Shown: positions 22,458-33,906, counted from the stretch's first letter. The stretch: DNA of 64,000 bases from Ashinkailepas kermadecensis (GCA_034440615.1 JAOTOM010002285.1:1-64000); one strand, 5' to 3'. Notes: generated by a model not told the origin, from the letters alone. Program-made: numbers and translations.

Positions 22458-25255
22458 CTACTCCTCCATGATCTGTTGCATTCGCATCATGTCACGTTTA
22501 GTAGCAAACACTGGCAGCAGCTCCCTGTGAACGGCTCGAACCCGAATACATCCGTATCGGCGGTCGAACCCGTACACTGCGGCAGATGCCGCCGTTACCT
22601 CCTTCACTATGCGCTCGGTGCCCTGTGTATGAGCGGCGTAGGTGGGAGCAATCATCAGAGCTTCAATGAACTCCTTCACCTGGTCGCTGCTGAGACCGCA
22701 AGTGAGCACCGGCTCATGTGCGTTATCCCAGTCTATCAGTTCCTCTAGCTTGGTGGCGGCCTCGTTCAGCTTGGGCTTTCTCATTTCCCTGACGGACATG
22801 TCCCCTCGATCGTCGCCCTTGCGCAGCTGGAGGATTTTGGCGACACCAAACTCCCGCTCGGTGCGGCTGCTGCTGCACACCATCGATTGCAGAATCGCCT
22901 CACTGTGTGCAAACCACGCGCCACGCTTGATGTGTGGTGCAACAGCGTCCTGAACCACCCGATCCTGTTGCCGGAGGCATCGAAGGGCCGTGATGACGTG
23001 GCGCGGCGCGTCCAGCCAGCTACTTCTGACCTTCATGTCAAACCACATTTTGAAGTAGCAGCTGACAACGAATGTGACGAGCCGCTCGAGTCTCAGCAGT
23101 AGCTGTCCCGCTAGGCCGTGGTCGGCTTCCCACAGTCGGAGAAGCGCACAGCCAGTGGTTAACCACCGGCTATGACAGATAGGCCAGTGCTGCAAGAGGG
23201 CCTGGCCAGGCCAGCTTCTCAGACCGCACCGCCTGCACCATCCCGTACGCATACCGCTGGTCTGATGACAAGTCCCGCACGACTTCGTCCGGCAGATCGA
23301 TCAAGGGTTCCCCGGTCGTGATGGGCTTGAACTTGAAGTTCACATGGAGATCCTTCGCTCGCTACAGCAGTTTGCCGACCTCCCCCGAAAACCCCGTCTT
23401 GGAGTTTGTCTTTCCATCTGCAAAACATGCTATAACTGTAATAGGTATCTATTCATTATATACCTTTAGAGTTCCGGATGCTGGGAGTCATAATTTGCAG
23501 TGCGCTAAAATATTTATTTGGCAAACATTTTGCAGCGGGAATTCACAATTCTTTAAAATGCATACAGGCAGGAATACATCTGTATATCGGAATATAACGG
23601 GCCCTAGCCAAAGAGAGGCATAATACTGACCTCTGTATCGTAATGAGACTTGATAACCGGATTACCTAGACTGAGAACACGGTTAACGAGAGCATGCTAC
23701 GAACTGAAATGACCTCTCACCCAGCTGTTCGATGAGGTGGCGCAGAGGTAGCTCATTCGTATGGAGCTCGCACACCAGCCACTCACACTTTCGCCCCAGC
23801 TTCTGCTCAATGAAGTGGATGATTCCACCTTTGTGGCCGGTGTTGCTTGCAGTCGAGTCAGCTCCGATAGCGACGAGTGTTTCATCAACTCTGTGTGTCG
23901 TCATCCAATTCACAATGAAGTCTGCAGCTTGTTCTGAAGAAGACGTGGTTCCCTCTACCTTCTCATGGGTAAAGTGAGTGAGATACTTTCCGGCTTCGTC
24001 AGTTAGTGAATAGTGGTTTTCCATCCTCAGTGTCGTGTGATTTGTCTGTGTTTCTTCGTCATAGATAATGACTTTAGTGGCATCAATCCTGCTGTCAAAC
24101 ATCACACATTCCGCTCCGCCTTCTTTCCGTCCGTCTTTCCTCATGCTCATCATCAGACTGTTCTTGGCCCTAGTGACCTTCATTCGATCTACTGCGAGAT
24201 GTCCCATATTCTTTTGCACAATGCCAGCCCTCATGAGATCCTGCAGATATCCGCTCGCGACAGCAGCGGTTGCATAATCGGACACATTGAAGCGAATAGC
24301 CGCGAGTGCAGTCTGCGCTATTTTTACCATATTTCTGGTGCCGCTGGGCTGCACTTGACTCGTTAAAGATTCTGCATCATCTTCTGTGTCGGCACTGTTA
24401 TCGACATCTTTAGGCATCATTTCTCTCATCATCTCCCCTGAAGTCCTTTCATCAGAAGTTGACTCTCTCGAGTCTCGCCCTCTCATCCCGAGCCCTTGCT
24501 GTGTCCTGTCTCACTTCGCGTACTCTCTCTCTCCTGGACTCAATGGCATCTTTTCCCATCATCTGCATCGATCCCTTCATATCACTTGACTTTTGCCTTT
24601 GGCTCATGAGGAATTTGAGTTCGATGCGTGGAATTTTCCGCTCTCGGGGGCAGCTGCACTCGCAGTGCGCCTCGGTATCATAGCCCTCAAAACCGGCTTG
24701 ATCGCACGCCACAATCGGACATTTACAACGCGACAAATCTAGGAGTTTGTCTAGCCTGTCGGTTGCCTTTTGGACCTCTTTTTTCGACGTTACTCTTCTT
24801 CTGCCGATGTCGGATGCTATTTTCAGAGCTGTCTCGATATTCCTCTGTAGTTGCCGCTCACTTATAACGACTGGTGGACGGAACTTCCTGTTAGCTCTTT
24901 GCCAGATAGTCATAACTTCTACGGCAAGTTCTTCGGCAATGTCTGCACAGGGAATGTTCCTCTTATCGGCCAGATCTGTGCTCTGTGCTGTGCTCTGTAG
25001 GAATAAGCCATGACGTAGGACTTCCCTCAGCGTTGGTAATTCGGATCTCACAAGCTTCTGAGCGGAACCAACAAAATCCGCCAAACCCGTTGCCGATTGT
25101 GACCTGGTTTGTACATGCACACTCTCCGCCGCCATTTTCAGCAGACAACTAACCTTGCATTGTTTACAAATAATGGCGCCATTCCAACGCTGCAACAGAT
25201 ATTTTGAAGCAGAAGCACGCAAAATTTGTTGTATACAGTTTTTGCCTTCTCTCAT
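22458..25255 (-). pseudogene. hAT-like transposon protein, broken, with one intron
   Basis: Frame 1 (24452-25255): an LPTLREVLRHG block, SERQLQRNIETALKIA, a Cys-rich segment (CKCPIVACDQ, CECSC) and KIPRIELKFLMSQR. Frame 2 (23721-24486): YATAAVASGYLQDL, MFDSRIDATKV, AIGADSTASNTGHKGGI, then KCEWLVCELHTNELPLRHL with a C..H motif. After a GT-AG intron (23418-23720) the frame continues LDGKT...GFSGEVGKLL, then meets a TAG at 23362-23364. After a frameshift near 23180, frame 3 (22458-23252) gives HSRWLTTGCALL, RTEREFGVAKIL and AAHTQGTERIVKEVT. There are also overlapping frames near 24470. At least two, probably three, lesions make it inactive. The family resemblance is from memory of unnamed arthropod proteins; the hAT label rests mainly on TSD and termini. 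Confidence 0.75.
23418..23720 (-). other. Predicted GT-AG intron in the hAT-like gene
   Basis: 303 bp. The donor is CTGG|GTGAGA at 23721/23720 and the acceptor TTTTGCAG|ATGG at 23418/23417, both on the minus strand. Splicing joins ..LIEQL to DGKT, giving the LDGKT...GFSG block expected of the family. Intronic frames have no similarity to it. Confidence 0.7.
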
Positions 25256-25504
25256 TTAAATATATTTTTGGTCATATTCTTTAAGCTAAAATGTAGGAGA
25301 TCCAAATATGCAAGATATTCGGGGTTGCCTAACATCCCATTAATTATTAGAATTCCTGATAGAGATGCTACTTTTTCCTCCTAAATTACACGTAACAAGT
25401 GTATAATTACTTGGCGCGGTTAAACGAACTGAAAGAAGACAAAAAGGAAACGAGGGTAATTTTTATTGCTGAATTCGAATTCGACGCCCAAATATATCTC
25501 GGAA

Positions 25505-26036
25505 CTTCAAAACTTGGAATTTCGTACACTTTCCAAATTTGACCTTATGTGACCTCTGAACTTTGACCTCTCGTGACCTCCGACCTTGAGAAGAAATGCC
25601 GCATTAAATAATATCACAAGCTGCGTTGTAGCCATATCGGTAATATGTTCCAAATTTTGTCGATTTCTTCTGTAACCGTCACAAGATAAACCCCGGAAAG
25701 TTACCAAAATAGCTATTTTTGGCCAAATTGAGGTCAATGACCAGACCTGGAGGGAGAACCCGTGACCTTAGGTCATAATATTTGGTGTCGATGGATTCAT
25801 CTCGTTGCGTGCAACATGATATAACTTGTTTCATGGTTCTTTCTTAATTAGGAAGGAAATGAGAACAAATTTAGCCTATTTTTTGGGAAATTTGGATTTT
25901 AAAGTGCGATTTTGCGCAGCAAAAATTTGAAATAAAAAAGTTAAAAAATATGTTTCATGTTCCTTATGACCAAAGGCAAAAAACCCCACTACGCGGCTTT
26001 CCCGGAAAAATACTTCGTCTCTGACGTTCTACCCTA
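25505..26036. repeat. Right terminal inverted repeat of the hAT-like element
   Basis: Inverse of 21648-22187, ending ...CGTTCTACCCTA at 26036. The two arms differ by scattered substitutions and small indels, so this is not a recent assembly duplication. Confidence 0.92.
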
Positions 26037-27519
26037 CTGTAGATTGCCTCCACGATGGAGGGTACTCGCCATTCGTCCATAAGTGGTTAAAGGTGCGTGA
26101 AAGCTCCGCGACCACAGAGGGAGGCAGGTGTCTCAGCATCTCATTGTGCACTTCATCGGGTCCTTCGGCAACACTACGCAACGAGTTAATTGCTGATTCC
26201 ATCTCAGCCTGGGTAAAACAACTGTTGTACGACATGTGCTCTGGAGTGGAAAAGTCCATCGACGTCGATTCACAGCGGGCTTTATGGCGCATAAATTGTG
26301 GGTCACCGTTGCCGGCGCGGCTGACGTCTGCCAGAGCACGTCCAATCTCGTTGGCCACATCAATAGGGTGCGTCACCTCACGGCTACCAACCGTCAACGT
26401 GGGAAGCGGGCCTGCACTGAATCGACCAGAAATACTCTTGATGCGAGACCAAACCAATGAGGTTGGCGAAGATCGATTGAGTGAGCTAACATACTCACGC
26501 CATGAAACACGCTTGGCCTCCTTCATGGTGCGCCGGGCGCGGGCCCGGGTACGCCTAAACTCTATTAAGTTGACAGTGGTGCTGTTGCGATTAAAGGCTC
26601 GAAACGCGCGTCTTCGCGCACGAATAGCGTCACGGCATTCGTCCGTCCACCACGGCACAGGGGTGCGTCGAGGAAATCCAGATGTCCTGGGGATACTTGA
26701 GGAGGCGCATTCCAACAGAAGTGCAGTGAATTCGGTCACTGGTAGTGGTAGAGACCTTGGTTCGGAGCGGAAAGCGGCTTCAGCTTTCTCCTGAAATTTA
26801 ACCCAGTCCGCTTTCTTAAAATTCCATCGCTGCGGGCGCGGGCCTAAAACTGAGCCGTCCAGGTAACTTAGCCAGATTGGGAAATGATCGCTCCCCAATG
26901 GATCGGAGTCCACCATCCACTCGAGGCATTGAGTTAGCTGTGGGCTGACCAGGCTGAGGTCTAAGGTGGAAGTGCTTCCTGAGGGTGTGGAAAAGTGTGT
27001 TCGTGTCCCTGTATTTAAAATGCAGAGCATTTCGTTAAGGATCACAGATTCCAGATTGCGACCACGGGCGTTGATATCGTCGCATCCCCACAGCGTGTGG
27101 TGAGCGTTAAAATCGCCCAAAAGTAAGATCGGTGGAGGCAGTTCAGACACCAAGTTGGCGAGTTCCACGGTGGGGAACACATTCCCTGGAGGCAGATATA
27201 CGGAGCATATTGTTATGTGTCGGTGGCCAAAAAGCACTCGAGCGGCAACCGCCTGGAGTTTAGTACGCAGGGTTAACTCCCTCGTGGGGACGCTGTTGTG
27301 GACCGCCAGTAGCACTCCACCGTGTGCCACAACATCAGTCACCACATCCTTCCGGATTATCGAGTACCCACTCAACGACACCATGTAGTCAGGTGAAAGC
27401 TTCGTTTCCTGGAGACATACCGCCACTGGGCCGTGCCGATTTAAAACCATCTGGAGGTCCTGGGCGCTAGTTCTAAAACCTCGGCAGTTCCATTGTAAAA
27501 CGGTTGATGTAGCCGTCAT
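26037..27519 (-). CDS. Element D ORF2, 5' part: endonuclease and start of RT
   Basis: Starts MTATSTVLQWNCRGFRT about 126 bp after the ORF1 stop. APE-type endonuclease blocks: LQETKLSP, GGVLLAVHNS, SVYLPPG, LLGDFNAHHTLWG and SDHFPIW. An Arg-rich linker (RRAFRAFNR, RARARRTMKEAKR) follows, then the conserved AEGPDEVHNEML and YPPSWRQ. The frame is interrupted at 26036/26037 by the hAT-like element. The protein would nick target DNA and reverse-transcribe its own RNA at the nick; RT and RNase H lie in the downstream half at 19403-21647. Confidence 0.92.
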
Positions 27520-27645
27520 ACAAGTGACTTGAATTTAAAAGTGGTAAGTCTGTTCATGCGTACAACCTTTCCCTGGCTCAGGACATCCAAGTTTCAGCTA
27601 CAAAAAAAGGAAAAAAATAAGAGAAAGACGAGTGCAATGAGCTGA

Positions 27646-29382
27646 TTAGGATCCACCAGTGTGGATCCTAGCCTCCGCGGACAAAGAATGCGCTCGCTGA
27701 CGGTTTCTTGGGCTTCCACCGCCTGGTGGCGAAACTGCCCAGGGTGATGCCCTCTTCCTTCCGGCAATAGGGGAAAAGCGTGTCTGGCTCTCACGAGGGG
27801 GAACGGGAGGTGGTCCCATCACATCGCCAGGAACCGTCACGGGGACTCCCCGAGAGGTCCCAGGTAGGGATTCGGGCAGGCCATCGGCCTGTGACGGACC
27901 GGCGGGCCGCACGCAAAGCGAGGGGTCACGCGACCCGTCACGGCCTGCTCGACCCGATGCTGCCATATCGGGAGCTCCTGGTCGAACCCTGGTCATCCGC
28001 GAACGACGAGATGCCGGGGGAGGTACTACCGGGACGCGGCGGGAGGCGGCACTGCCGCCTTCCGAGACGACTGGAGGGATTGGGTTAACGAGGAAGTCTT
28101 TGGAAGGGGTAGGCGTGGGTTTGTGTGATGAGGTATAGGTAGATGTGGTAGTCGGGGATGGACTGGGTTTCGAAGGGGAGGACCGAGCCGGCCTCTTAGA
28201 CCGATGGACTTCGATCCACTCCCCACCGTCAGGGGTAGATCGGGGGGAGGCCTGCAAAGCATCTTCCGCGCAATCGTTTGAAGTGGATGGGGCTTCCGTT
28301 GTTCTGTCTTCCTTTTCAGTGGGCTGCCTATTCCTCGCAGGCGAGGCGAGAGGCACCCCAAAAGCTCGAAGTAGAGCTGCGAGTTGCGCTATCAACTCGC
28401 ACGCCTTGTCGGGCTGTACGTTTGGTGTGGTTGCCATGCTGGTTTTGGTTCTGGAAGAGTACGATATTTTCGGGTGAGACCTTTCATAGAGGTCCCTGGC
28501 CTCTCTAAACGATATTTTGTGCGCGTGTTTCAGTGAGATAATTTCCTTTTCCCTAATGTAATTTGGACACGCACGGTCATACGACGTATGGGGTACCTGT
28601 CCTGCATCGCAGTTCGCACAGAAAGGGTGCTCAGAAGAGCACTGCTCACTCGAGTGGTCATGGGAGGCACATCTGCTGCACGCTGGGCGGCCCCGACAAA
28701 ATTGAGTCGTGTGTCCGTATCTTTGGCATCTGAAGCAACGCATTGGGTTTGGTAAAAATTGCCTCACTCTCACACGCACGTAGCCCACTCTGATCTCTGA
28801 GGGAAGATCCGTTGTGTTGAAGGTTAAAATAACGTTGTTGGTCAAAACAAAGTCTGCACCTCTCTTTACTTTCATTTTTCTGGCGGCAATAACCCCGAAA
28901 GCTGACAGCCCATCAACGATCTCATCCTCTGTAACATCCCTCAAGTCAAAGCAGTTTATCACTCCACGCGAGGTGTTTTTTGTACTATGGGGTTCCACGG
29001 TGATTGCGACTGTTTCGTCCTCCTTTTTCCCGTTCTTCCGTACGCCATACACAAACTCAGATGATCGCAGAGCCGTATCCGCCTGCTCTGCTACCGCAAA
29101 TTCAACCTCTAAAGCACCGTCCTTCAGCTTTTCACATCTCATAATCTCACCGAACCTGTCGCATCCGTCCCGCCTTTGGAAGGGGGACAGGGCCGCAAGA
29201 CTCTTGCTAACTCCACGGAAAACTAGCACACGAGGTACCGGGGCACCATACGAAGGGGAGCTCCGATCTCGGCGTATATGGGGGTTGGTCTGGCCCTCAC
29301 GAGAGGGACCAGGGGTGTTTTTTTTTGTGTTGTGGATGCCATGTAGTGCGACTTGGTTTCCACTCCTCGGGCGTCCCACCAC
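27646..29382 (-). CDS. Element D ORF1, gag-like zinc-knuckle protein
   Basis: About 560 residues. An RRM-like N-terminal region (PRVLVFRG, LSPFQRRDGCDRFG, KNTSRGVINCFDLRD, TNNVILTFNTTDLP) precedes three knuckles: CFRCQRYGHTTQFC and CSRCASHDHSSEQC (both C-x2-C-x4-H-x4-C) and CANCDAGQVPHTSYDRAC (C-x2-C-x6-H-x6-C). Then a helical REARDLYERSHPK block, the GGEWIEVHRSKRPARS motif and a Pro/Ser-rich tail. It probably coats element RNA in an RNP. The ATG at 29342 (MASTTQKK) is out of frame with the body across an A9/T9 homopolymer, so the native start is lost by an indel, real or sequencing. Confidence 0.9.
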   Translation of the reverse strand: MVGRPRSGNQVALHGIHNTKKNTPGPSREGQTNPHIRRDRSSPSYGAPVPRVLVFRGVSKSLAALSPFQRRDGCDRFGEIMRCEKLKDGALEVEFAVAEQADTALRSSEFVYGVRKNGKKEDETVAITVEPHSTKNTSRGVINCFDLRDVTEDEIVDGLSAFGVIAARKMKVKRGADFVLTNNVILTFNTTDLPSEIRVGYVRVRVRQFLPNPMRCFRCQRYGHTTQFCRGRPACSRCASHDHSSEQCSSEHPFCANCDAGQVPHTSYDRACPNYIREKEIISLKHAHKISFREARDLYERSHPKISYSSRTKTSMATTPNVQPDKACELIAQLAALLRAFGVPLASPARNRQPTEKEDRTTEAPSTSNDCAEDALQASPRSTPDGGEWIEVHRSKRPARSSPSKPSPSPTTTSTYTSSHKPTPTPSKDFLVNPIPPVVSEGGSAASRRVPVVPPPASRRSRMTRVRPGAPDMAASGRAGRDGSRDPSLCVRPAGPSQADGLPESLPGTSRGVPVTVPGDVMGPPPVPPRESQTRFSPIAGRKRASPWAVSPPGGGSPRNRQRAHSLSAEARIHTGGS

Positions 29383-29470
29383 ATAGGGGCCCTACGGGGG
29401 GGACGCCTTGGCCCCGCGGACGGGAGGACGCCAGGCGCCCGAGGAGCTATACGGGGCGGGCGGCGCCTTC

Positions 29471-30546
29471 GGTGGTGAAATATCGAGTTCTGCGCATTCG
29501 GAAGGGGGTGCAAGCTGTAATTGCCTCGTCGGGGAGGGGACAAGTACGCCTAGGGAGCGGAGAAGAGCACTCAACTGTGCTATCAGATGTTCAGTGTTGT
29601 ATGTCGGAGCCTGTTGTTGGACTGATGTATGTTTAACTTTCGAGGCGTACGATGCTTTAGGGTGAGAGTTTTCATATAAGTCCCGAGCTTCGCGAAAAGT
29701 AACTTTTTGCAAGTGCTTGATGGATATAATTTCTTTTTCTTTCGAGTAGCTAGGACAGGAGCGGTTGAACGAAGTATGGGGGTCCTGTCCTCTGCCACAG
29801 TTCACACAGAAGGGTATCTCGGTGGTACACTGCTCGTCTGTATGGTCGGCGGAAGCACACTTGCCACACACTGGGCGGTCGCGACAAAATTGGTTTGTGT
29901 GGCCATATCTTTGGCACTTAAAGCAGCGCATGGGATTAGGGAGAAAAAGTCGCACCTTGACCCGGATGTAACCCACCCGAATCTCAGAAGGCAAGTCGGT
30001 TGAGTTGAAAGTTAAGACAACATTGTTCGTGGTAATCAGATCGGCACCTCGTCTAGTCCTCATTTTTATCGCTCCTACCACGCCAAACTCAGACAGCCCA
30101 TCCACTATTTCGTCCTCCGATACGTCCTTCAGGTCGTAACAATTTATGATTCCGCGCGATGTATTTTTGGTTTGATGTGGTTCAACCTTAATTTGGATAG
30201 TTTCATCGATTTTCCTCCCACCGTTTCGCACACCATACACGAACTCAGAGCTCGTCAGCGCCCTCTCCGCTTCCTGTGCCACCGCAAACTCTACCTTCAA
30301 CGCTCCATCCTTCAGCTTCTCACAACGTACAATTCTACCAAGTCTGTCACATCCATCACGTCTCTGGAAAGGTGACAGCGACGCAAGATTCCTTGTCAGT
30401 CCTCGGATGATGAGGATACGAGGGGCATTGGGGGCAATGGTTCTGCTGCTCTCCGGGTTGGGCATTCTTCCACCGGTGGTGCGTGGAAGAAAGGTCTGGC
30501 CCCTACTAGAGGGGCCAGGAGGGTTTTTTCGGTTAGAGGATGCCAT
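29471..30546 (-). CDS. Element C ORF1 (gag-like), 5' part
   Basis: ATG at 30546 (MASSNRKNPPGPSS), chosen because the same MAS/MAT start is kept in C', E and H. Contains LASLSPFQRRDGCDRLG, TKNTSRGIINCYDLKD, the knuckles CFKCQRYGHTNQFC, CGKCASADHTDEQC and CVNCGRGQDPHTSFNRSC, and LIAQLSALLRSLG. The frame runs into element D at 29470; its own continuation is at 18416-19208. Confidence 0.9.
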
Positions 30547-31215
30547 GGAGTGTGCTTGTTTTCGACTCCTCGGGCGCCCAACCACACAGGGGCCCAACAG
30601 GGGGACGCCTGGGCCCCGCGAACGGGAGGACGCCAGGCGCCCGAGGAGTTATACGGGGCAGGCGGCGCCTTCGCCCGATCGGGAGAGAGAGACTCACCAC
30701 CCCGACCGGGACCCAGCGCCGCCCACCACTTGACCCCAGCCGGCCGGGCCGGTAGACACTGGGGAGAACCCCAGGCCCCCGGCCCGAGGCGACCAGCCAC
30801 TTGGCCCGCGTGAGGCCCCACGGGCCCGCCCGCCCCTCCGGGATATTAGGACCAAAGAGGCGTGTTGGTCCCCCGTCACAACTTGCACCGTGCGACGGGG
30901 GACCTCAACCTCCAGGACTCCGTCAACCCCGGGGGGCGGGCCGAGGGGGCGCGGCTACCCCGGTAAAACTGAGCTGGTGGGCAGGACCGGGGAAGTTGTC
31001 CTACCTGCTCATGATAGGGAGAGTTGGTGTTGCAGGGCCAGGTGAGGGACATCGATGTTGAGATGAGATGGGCATTGGAATGGGAGCGTAGGGATGGAAG
31101 GACGAGTGAGGCACTCCTAGTCTGACCCCTCGCCGGCTCACAGATGGACTGGGATTCCGGGTCCTTAGGGCACTCAATCCCCCCACCACGTAAAGGTGGT
31201 GCCTCGTCGGGGGGT
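30547..31215 (-). promoter_or_regulatory. Element C 5' leader
   Basis: GC-rich 669-bp untranslated leader, very similar to those of C' (39869-40539), E (46664-47326) and H (59734-60406). The extreme 5' end can fold: a CCCCCC/GGGGGG stem, a one-sided GACGAGG bulge and a CACCAC/GTGGTG inner stem. It should contain the internal Pol II promoter expected of a LINE, but no promoter motif could be confirmed. Confidence 0.75.
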
Positions 31216-31330
31216 CCAATCTCAATAAAACACAGAGCTTTGTTGATTGCAACCAGCTCTACACGGGTCCAAAGAAATACACTCAGACAGGGCTTCGGTT
31301 CGGCAGCCAACCTGGAAGATATGAGGTGAG
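31216..31330 (-). pseudogene. RNase H fragment of another I-like element
   Basis: Minus-strand frame reads LSVFLWTRVELVAINKALCFIEIG, matching the SVYTSELIAINKALSFIEI block of the RNase H in element J. It directly abuts the 5' end of element C, so C probably inserted into an older I-like copy. Confidence 0.65.
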
Positions 31331-33898
31331 GATGAGGATTTAATCAAAGATATGAGGTGCATCAAAGCTCAGCGGGTATCCGCATTTCTTCACCATAAAA
31401 TATGGTAAGAAGGGAACTAATGATCGAATTTAATTAATCTAATTTTCGCAGCGAACGCCCATACGATGCATTTTGTCACGTCATATATGGCGCAAGTCTA
31501 TCATGTGGCAGCAATTAACAAAGCGTAGGAGGCCCAGCAGAATCCGTAGCATCGCACGAAGTGTGGCGAATGCGCCGAATGTGCAAGATGGGTGTGCACG
31601 TGCACTAACGTTGGCGTCGTGGCGACCGGGCACTATGAACTGGAATGTCTGAAGTTTGAAAATTTTACATTTTAAAGTGATTTGTGCAGGTGTAATTTCA
31701 GCATTGCGAGGTGACTTATCAAGGAATACCAAAAGAATACATTTGAACAGGTTGTGGGAGCTAGGGTTGAAATCCGACGAATCAGACACGATAGTGGTAG
31801 ATTAGGCCCCTCCACAGGATCATTCGGTTGATCACTAATTATTTTATTTAAAAAGTTCCCCTTTGACAAAATAGTGGTCGAAATCGGAAGACTTTATTCA
31901 GTAGTTGGACCCCCTCCAAATACGTTTGCCCCCTCCCCTTGACGCAAATATGGGTGTCACTCGTCTCTCAATAATGTTCAGAACTTACGCCCATGGAGCA
32001 AAGCCAACATTGCGGGGGTAAATCCCCCCTCACAAGCATACAAAACAACACCGATGCCCCATATTAAATGGGAGGAATGATGTTTTAAAATGTATTTTCT
32101 TCCTACAAAGTTGTCTTCTGTGAGTACAGCCTGCATGATTAGAGCTTCCCAGCTTCAATACCTTCTCAACGACATAATTTATAAAACGGTACAGCACAGC
32201 GATAACCATGGGTTTGACGGCGTGGAATTCGAAGGTTTTGCATTATTTATGCATTGTCATTGTTACATTGTTGCATTGCCATTGATGCATGGTTGTTCAA
32301 TGCTTGTTCTTGCCGTGAATTTATTCGCGGAGTATTTATTATTTTAGCTTTTGTGACAAGTGCCTTGCAGCCAGCACCAAATGTTATGAAAAAATAAAAA
32401 TAAATCCCCAAGATAACGATCAGAAAACCAATTCAATCCACTTCTCGTTGACACCTTCGCGAAATTGTTGTCCTGGGACTGATAAATGATCGTTTAAGTT
32501 TGTTTATGAGATCAAGCTGGTGGGAATGACTAACAGTAGTGATGAACCTAGCTATATTCAGTTAAACTTGGTGAACAAAGAAGTGGGTTGATCAATGGGA
32601 GATATCTTTAAGATATGCTCAGCACGAGCCCCACCAGCTCGCTACAATCTAGAGGCCAGCGGGAAGATTCTTCTCGTCGATAAAGCATAAAGATATTGGT
32701 TTGTTTTGGCACTGACGTGTTTATCTACATTTGCTTATTTATACCCTGGTATAGCTCGGTTCTCAGCGAAAAAAAAAGATTCTTGCTATTGCGCTTCGCG
32801 TAAATTATATACCATGCCAAGAACAAACAAGACATCAATATGAAATCATGTTCCCATTCGGGAACCATACTAAGAGCCTAAAAAGCAAGAGGAGGCCCTA
32901 ACACAGTGGAGGCCCCTTTTCGGGGAGCAGGAGGCCCCCTATCAACATTGCCCCCCTGGAAGAATTTCGTGGCGACGCCACTGGTCTCAAGGTTTATTCT
33001 GTTGTTGCTGTTTGGACTTTTGGCGGGTAGGTACCTACTACATTAGCAAAATAAGTACTGATTGTCATGGATGGAGATATTGGTGAGTAAATTGTGCTTT
33101 CCGTTGTCGTTTATAATATATTCTGAACTGCACAATAGGTACATGACAATGAAGGCAATAGGCAGACTCAAATGAATTAGGGGGTACACCACAGGGTAAT
33201 ATTTTAAAAGTTTGTGTTATTAGGGGAGCAAAGCCAACACCGAGGGGTACTTGCTCCCTCAAAAATGTTTAAAGCATATAAAACACCAACCATGCATGTG
33301 CTTCTTTGACATTATCACGTCGCATTACCATGCATTCATTGGGTAGGTACAACACATTTGGACCCACACTGCATATGCACCTATTCTGTTGGAATTCACA
33401 ATTGGATGCAGCCTGAAGTTTGAGATTTTGTTCTGTTTGAATGTTTTGCCATAACCACATGTGTATGAAGGAAATCTGGGACAATCTAGGGATGGTGAAC
33501 CCAGGGTAAATTTGCATTTGAGGGCATTACGGTATTTTAGAGCGAAACATGTTTAAATGCAGTATTTTGTAATGTGATTAACATGATTAATGTGATGCGA
33601 CCACTCATTCCCATCACAAATGCCTTCTTTTCAGTTGGTGAGGGAATTAACCTCACAAATGGTGACTGAATGACATCATATATATATGAAGCAGGATGCA
33701 AGATTTAAAACAGCATAATGAAACGTCTTTGTTAAATTTGGTTGTACAAACTAGCAGCAGATCCAAAGATTTGAAACTTAGATTTGATAAACTTAGATTT
33801 GAAGATTTGAAACATTAACTTGGCCACCTCAATTATTGATTCCTCCCTCCACTCAAAATGAAGCTTAATCATTAAGCCTATGGAGGCGGCCTTCCAGA
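31331..33898. other. AT-rich region without recognised gene
   Basis: No credible ORF. A 65-70 bp sequence starting GGAGCAAAGCCAACA occurs twice (about 31995 and 33222), each followed by CCCTC and a CATA.AAAACA block, suggesting a short dispersed repeat. A hAT-like terminus lies at 32968-32983. This could be the least transposon-rich host DNA of the window. Confidence 0.5.
32968..32983 (-). mobile_element. hAT-like terminus of a degraded non-autonomous element
   Basis: Minus strand reads CAGTGGCGTCGCCACG followed by a G-run (CCAGGGGGGC), the same style as CAGTGGCGTAGCCAAGG at 9308-9324. Partner end and TSD not found. Confidence 0.4.
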
Positions 33899-33906
33899 AC
33901 GTTTGA

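Larger units (their letters stand above)
21648..26036 (-). mobile_element. hAT-like DNA transposon with ~535-bp terminal inverted repeats
   Basis: 4,389 bp bounded by TAGGGTAGAACGTCAGAGAC at the left and its inverse at the right, with 8-bp TSDs CTGTAGAT at 21640-21647 and 26037-26044. An 8-bp TSD and a terminus fitting the YARNG pattern agree with the hAT superfamily; P and Merlin elements also make 8-bp (or 8-9-bp) duplications. TIRs of more than 500 bp are unusual for hAT elements. The single gene inside is on the minus strand and carries a C..H motif and acidic residues in a layout I recall from a widespread but poorly characterised transposon-encoded family of arthropods. It sits within ORF2 of element D, so it is younger than D. 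Confidence 0.85.
19224..29470 (-). mobile_element. I-like LINE element D (contains a hAT-like insertion)
   Basis: Flanked by perfect 15-bp TSDs GGTGGTGAAATATCG (19209-19223 and 29471-29485) inside ORF1 of element C. D's own sequence is about 5.85 kb after subtraction of the 4,389-bp hAT-like element and its 8-bp duplication. The 3' end is a hairpin plus TAACTAACTAAC tail. The 5' end starts only about 130 bp before the ORF1 ATG and lacks the 0.67-kb leader seen in C, C', E and H, so it is 5' truncated. ORF1 is at 27646-29382, ORF2 at 26037-27519 plus 19403-21647. Confidence 0.93.
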
